From Chloroflexota bacterium (GTDB lineage Bacteria; Chloroflexota; Dehalococcoidia; JACPQD01), in NCBI GenBank assembly GCA_016190665.1, contig JACPQD010000008.1, positions 1 through 59,314 on the forward strand: a DNA stretch of 59,314 nucleotides. The letters are read 5' to 3'. Both the position numbers and the translations under genes were made by a program. Position 1 is the stretch's first letter, and every line of letters begins with the position of its first letter. Below, piece by piece: positions 56,303 to 59,314 of the stretch. The notes beneath the pieces are model-generated. The model did no database searches and was not told the origin of the DNA. It saw only the letters and a program-made list of their open reading frames with translations.

Positions 56303-59059
56303 ATGAGGACAACAAAGCACATTTTGACGATCCTGGCGGCGCTGGCGGCGCTCCTGGCAGCGCCGGCAGCCGCCAGCGCCCAATCGCCTTCCCTACCCCA
56401 TTACTTCTTCGGCTCGCTGAAGATAGGCGGGATTGATGCGCCCGTGGGCACGAGGGTGGAGGCGAGAGGAACGGGGGTAGTGACCGGCCCCTACAACCCC
56501 ATTGTCACCACCGAGGTCGGCAAATATGGCGACGCCGACCCGACGGCCGACGTGCCCAGACTCCTGGTCCAGGGCAACATGAATGAGGGGGATACCATAA
56601 GCTTCTTCGTCAATGGCGTCGCCGCTGACCAGACGGCGCCGTGGCACAGCGGGATGATTACCCGGGTCGACCTGACCGTAGGCGTGGCGGCGCCCCCGGC
56701 GGCGCCGGTGATTACGCAACCCACCGCGCCTGTTGTTGTAGCCGAGCTAACCTTCACCATCCAGGGGACGGCGCAGGCTGATTCTCTCGTCAAGGTGAAG
56801 GACACAGCAGGGACGATAGTCGGCCAGCAGCAACTGACGGGCGGCGCCACCGCCTTCAGCATCAGCGTCTTGCTGGCTGCCAATTCGTCGCCCCACTTCA
56901 CCGTCACAGCAACCAACGCTGCGGGTGTGGAAGGCCCGCCGGCCACAGTCCCCGCCATAACTCACGACGGCATAGCCCCAGCGGCGCCGGTCATTACACA
57001 GCCCACCGCATCAGTAAGCGTGGCTGCAGCCAGCTATGCCATCCGGGGCACCGCAGAGGCTAACGCCCTGGTTAAAGTCAAGAGGGCCGGCACGGTGGTC
57101 GGCCAGCAGCAACTGGCAGGCGGAGCCACTGCCTTCAGCATCAGCGTTTCCCTGGTCACAAGAACAGCGAATAACTTCACCGTGACGGCGACAGACGCGG
57201 CGGGCAACGAGGGGCCAGCGGCGACCGTCCCTACAATAACTGAAAGCTCCGCGCCGGCGCCAGTGGTTTTGCGACCTCGGGGCCCCGTCACTACAGGTGG
57301 GTCAACCTACGATATCGAAGGAACGGCGCTGGCTAACTCCCTGGTCAAGATCAAGAACGCCGCAGGCGTGGTGGTCGGACAGCAGCAGTTGACACAGGGC
57401 CGGACGGGCTTCAAAATCCGAACTTCCCTCGTTCCCCTTTCGCAAAATAGCTTCAGAGCGACAGCAACGGATGCGGCAGGCAACGAGGGGCCAGCAGCAA
57501 CCGTCCCCACGATAACCCAGAGGACTCGATACGCTGATATAGCTTTGACCTACAACCCGAACAGGCCGGTGAGATCGGGCGAGGCGTTGACCATCACGGG
57601 CACGTTCACCGGCACGGCAACCGTACTTGGTACGCCCACTATCTCCATAACCTATGCTGGGGCCGGCCCGCACGTGGCCAATGCGCCCATGACCGGCGCT
57701 GTGGATGTGTGGACCTACGCTGCCCTTGTCCCCGTGGGGAATGACGGCATCGCCAATGTCGCCGTAACGGCGCAGGCTAGCGATGGCCTCGGGTTCGACC
57801 CGGCGACCAATGCGCAGTTCACCGTGGCCAACGCCGGCACGCTTGCGCCCACCATTGTCTCGCCGCCTCTTGTTGGCAAGTTCGTCAATGCGGACACCTT
57901 CGCTATCACCGGTACAGCGGAAGCAGGGATGCTGGTGAAGGTCTACGATGCGGCATCAGCCCTCGTCGGTTCCGCCAACGCTGACGCCTCGGGAGCCTTC
58001 AGCGTGACGGTCCCCCTGGCCCAGGATTCCCTGAACGTCTTCACGGCGTCGGCGACCAGCGCGGGAGGAGTCGAAAGTGCTCGCGTGCTCGTTCCGGACA
58101 TAATAGAGGATAGCGCCGTCCCAGTGATCTCAGAAGTGACAGTCACCAACGTGACAAGCAACGGCGCAACGATAACGTGGACCACAGATGAGGCTTCTGA
58201 TTCCACCATACGCTTTGGTACGACAACAGCTATGCCTTCGACGGCAACCGCAGCCGGCCTGGACACGGCCCACTCGGTAACCCTGACCGGCCTTCCATCT
58301 ACGACCCAAGCCTTCTACACCGTAGCCTCCTGCGACGCCGCGGGCAACTGCGACGCCACTCTGCAGGCAAGCTTCACCACGGCTGCAATTCCGCCTCCTG
58401 CCGGCGGTGGGGGTGGCGGCGGCGGCGGTGGAGGAGGCGGTTTCTTGCCAGTTCCCACCCCAACACGCACGCCCACGCCCATGCCTACACCCACGCCCAC
58501 CCCGGCGCCGACGGCAACGCCCACTCCCACGCCCACGGCTACACCGATGCCGGCCCTGGGGATCAGCCTGGCCAAAGGCTGGAACCTGATCTCCGTGCCC
58601 GGGAAGCTGGTGGACTCCTCAGTGGGGGTTGTCTTCGCCGGAATGGCGGACAAAGTCTTCTATCTCAATGCCGCAGGCGTTTGGGACTACGCGGCGTCTT
58701 CCGGCGGTACGTGGACGGGGAGTTTGACCCAGATTGAGGAAGGGAAGGGTTACTGGATCAATGCTGCCATCGAGGGCACGCTTACATTGAACCTCGCCCC
58801 TAAGGATCCCTCCGTGGCAGCTCTCGTGCAGCCGCTGGTCGCCGGGTGGAACATGATCGGATACACGTCCCGCGACCTGACGCCTTCGACCAACCTGGGG
58901 GCATATCTGGCGAGCCTCAGCGGAAAGTGGATGTCTGTCTACCGCTATGATCCGGCAAGCGGCTACCAGATTGCCCGGCCGGGATTCGGGTTTGCCGAAA
59001 TGGAGATGGGGAGAGGTTACCTGATAAATCTCAACGAAGCGGGCACGCTGCTGCCTTAG
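56303..59059 (+). CDS. Secreted Ig-like repeat protein with GWNLISVP C-terminal domain
   Basis: A 918-residue exported protein. ATG 56303 (GAGGTATCAG upstream) precedes a signal ILTILAALAALLAAPAAASA; ATG 56291 is also possible. Residues about 30-130 are a beta-domain (HYFFGSLKIGGIDAPVGTRV). Then come three to four Ig-like repeats of about 90 residues (APVITQPTAPVVVAELTFTI, GTAQADSLVKVK, GQQQLTGGATAFSISV), a larger strand-rich region, a fibronectin-like stretch (ISEVTVTNVTSNGATITWTT), a Gly-rich spacer, a Thr-Pro linker, and the C-terminal GWNLISVP domain ending EAGTLLP. An adhesin-like role is likely but unproven. Confidence 0.86.
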   Translation: MRTTKHILTILAALAALLAAPAAASAQSPSLPHYFFGSLKIGGIDAPVGTRVEARGTGVVTGPYNPIVTTEVGKYGDADPTADVPRLLVQGNMNEGDTISFFVNGVAADQTAPWHSGMITRVDLTVGVAAPPAAPVITQPTAPVVVAELTFTIQGTAQADSLVKVKDTAGTIVGQQQLTGGATAFSISVLLAANSSPHFTVTATNAAGVEGPPATVPAITHDGIAPAAPVITQPTASVSVAAASYAIRGTAEANALVKVKRAGTVVGQQQLAGGATAFSISVSLVTRTANNFTVTATDAAGNEGPAATVPTITESSAPAPVVLRPRGPVTTGGSTYDIEGTALANSLVKIKNAAGVVVGQQQLTQGRTGFKIRTSLVPLSQNSFRATATDAAGNEGPAATVPTITQRTRYADIALTYNPNRPVRSGEALTITGTFTGTATVLGTPTISITYAGAGPHVANAPMTGAVDVWTYAALVPVGNDGIANVAVTAQASDGLGFDPATNAQFTVANAGTLAPTIVSPPLVGKFVNADTFAITGTAEAGMLVKVYDAASALVGSANADASGAFSVTVPLAQDSLNVFTASATSAGGVESARVLVPDIIEDSAVPVISEVTVTNVTSNGATITWTTDEASDSTIRFGTTTAMPSTATAAGLDTAHSVTLTGLPSTTQAFYTVASCDAAGNCDATLQASFTTAAIPPPAGGGGGGGGGGGGGFLPVPTPTRTPTPMPTPTPTPAPTATPTPTPTATPMPALGISLAKGWNLISVPGKLVDSSVGVVFAGMADKVFYLNAAGVWDYAASSGGTWTGSLTQIEEGKGYWINAAIEGTLTLNLAPKDPSVAALVQPLVAGWNMIGYTSRDLTPSTNLGAYLASLSGKWMSVYRYDPASGYQIARPGFGFAEMEMGRGYLINLNEAGTLLP

Positions 59060-59088
59060 TCTGCCAACCTCACCAACCTCATTTCATA

Positions 59089-59122
59089 GCCCCAGGGCCC
59101 CGACGCACCGGGGCCCTGGGGC
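59089..59122. terminator. Bidirectional terminator-like hairpin between convergent genes
   Basis: GCCCCAGGGCCCCG (59089-59102) pairs perfectly with 59109-59122; loop ACGCAC. GTTCGTATT follows on the plus strand. Between the Ig-like gene and the convergent partial gene. Confidence 0.65.
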
Positions 59123-59151
59123 GTTCGTATTGATTTGGGAGACGTCGGCCC

Positions 59152-59314
59152 CTACGGCGCCAGCGTCCCCGCCTCCATAACGTATACCCAGTAGCCCCTC
59201 CCCCTCTCGACATCCTTGAAACCAATGCCGCCCGGCTTGGCCATCTCCCAGCCTAGGATCGGGTTATAACGATACAGCGTCGTCCATTTGCCGGAGAGGG
59301 AGGCGAGGTAGGTG
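59152..59314 (-). CDS. Partial surface protein, GWNLISVP-type C-terminus (runs off the window)
   Basis: The last 53 residues of a minus-strand gene whose start lies beyond the window. It reads TYLASLSGKWTTLYRYNPIL, GWEMAKPGGIGFKDVERGRG and YWVYVMEAGTLAP. It matches the C-terminal domain ends of the propeller proteins. Partial by truncation at the window edge, not by mutation. Confidence 0.85.
   Translation of the reverse strand, partial: TYLASLSGKWTTLYRYNPILGWEMAKPGGIGFKDVERGRGYWVYVMEAGTLAP

Noticed and set aside
43717..59059. Thr-Pro repeats as tandem-repeat or phase-variable loci
   Set aside because: The repeats are degenerate at DNA level and serve as linkers at the same place in all proteins of the set.

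Overview
The window is a high-GC (roughly 60%) bacterial chromosome segment, most likely from a Chloroflexota genome related to Dehalococcoidia. That placement is an inference. It rests on the YqhQ (DUF1385) / CAP-domain / L31-L27-L21 neighbourhood, c-di-AMP (ydaO-type) riboswitches, many family-5 solute-binding lipoproteins, Thr-Pro-rich secreted proteins, and UGA codons apparently read as selenocysteine. No tRNA, rRNA, CRISPR array, integrase or complete insertion sequence was seen.

Layout. 0-3.3 kb: a solute-binding lipoprotein and a TIM-barrel hydrolase-like protein on the minus strand. 3.4-7.1 kb: a histidine operon (hisH, hisA, a methyltransferase, hisF, hisIE) on the plus strand. 7.2-11.9 kb: a secreted C39-like/beta-propeller protein and msrPQ. 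11.9-16.0 kb: two c-di-AMP riboswitches with terminators, one ahead of a solute-binding lipoprotein and one ahead of a LuxR-type regulator whose receiver lacks the phosphorylatable Asp. 16-18.5 kb: a sortase-type surface protein, a HesB-like protein and a zinc-ribbon protein whose locus is partly duplicated 4.4 kb upstream. 18.6-22.3 kb, minus strand: amidohydrolase, YqhQ, CAP protein, and the L31, L27 and L21 genes.

The centrepiece is 22.3-38.6 kb, all on the minus strand. A 2-oxoacid dehydrogenase set (E1-alpha, E1-beta, E2) starts from a good sigma70-type promoter. It is followed by four two-part genes, each interrupted by an in-frame TGA in a U-G-T-(C/U) motif, one Cys-containing relative, a decayed sixth copy and two solute-binding lipoproteins. 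The four TGA codons are each followed at the same distance by a perfect small hairpin that fits a bacterial SECIS element. Reading through the TGA joins two otherwise separate open frames into proteins of 556-582 residues. One copy has two TGA codons (U-G-T-U). The motif resembles the UGSC selenoprotein family and the Sec loop of GrdB-type reductase subunits, as far as I recall them. The substrate is unknown. The solute-binding proteins suggest uptake of a small organic compound.

The remainder (38.7-59.3 kb) holds housekeeping genes (tlyA, nadK, a GNAT enzyme, a Nudix hydrolase, a DksA-type protein, lspA, rluD), two toxin-antitoxin loci (one with a truncated toxin), a DUF5678/retropepsin pair, and a dense set of secreted proteins. 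These include two seven-repeat propellers, two paralogues with a GWNIVAGP domain, a di-heme cytochrome peroxidase-like protein and an Ig-like repeat protein. Several end in the same C-terminal domain, beginning GWNLISVP and ending (G/A)TLxP. That domain looks like a lineage-specific surface module, and a further copy runs off the right edge.
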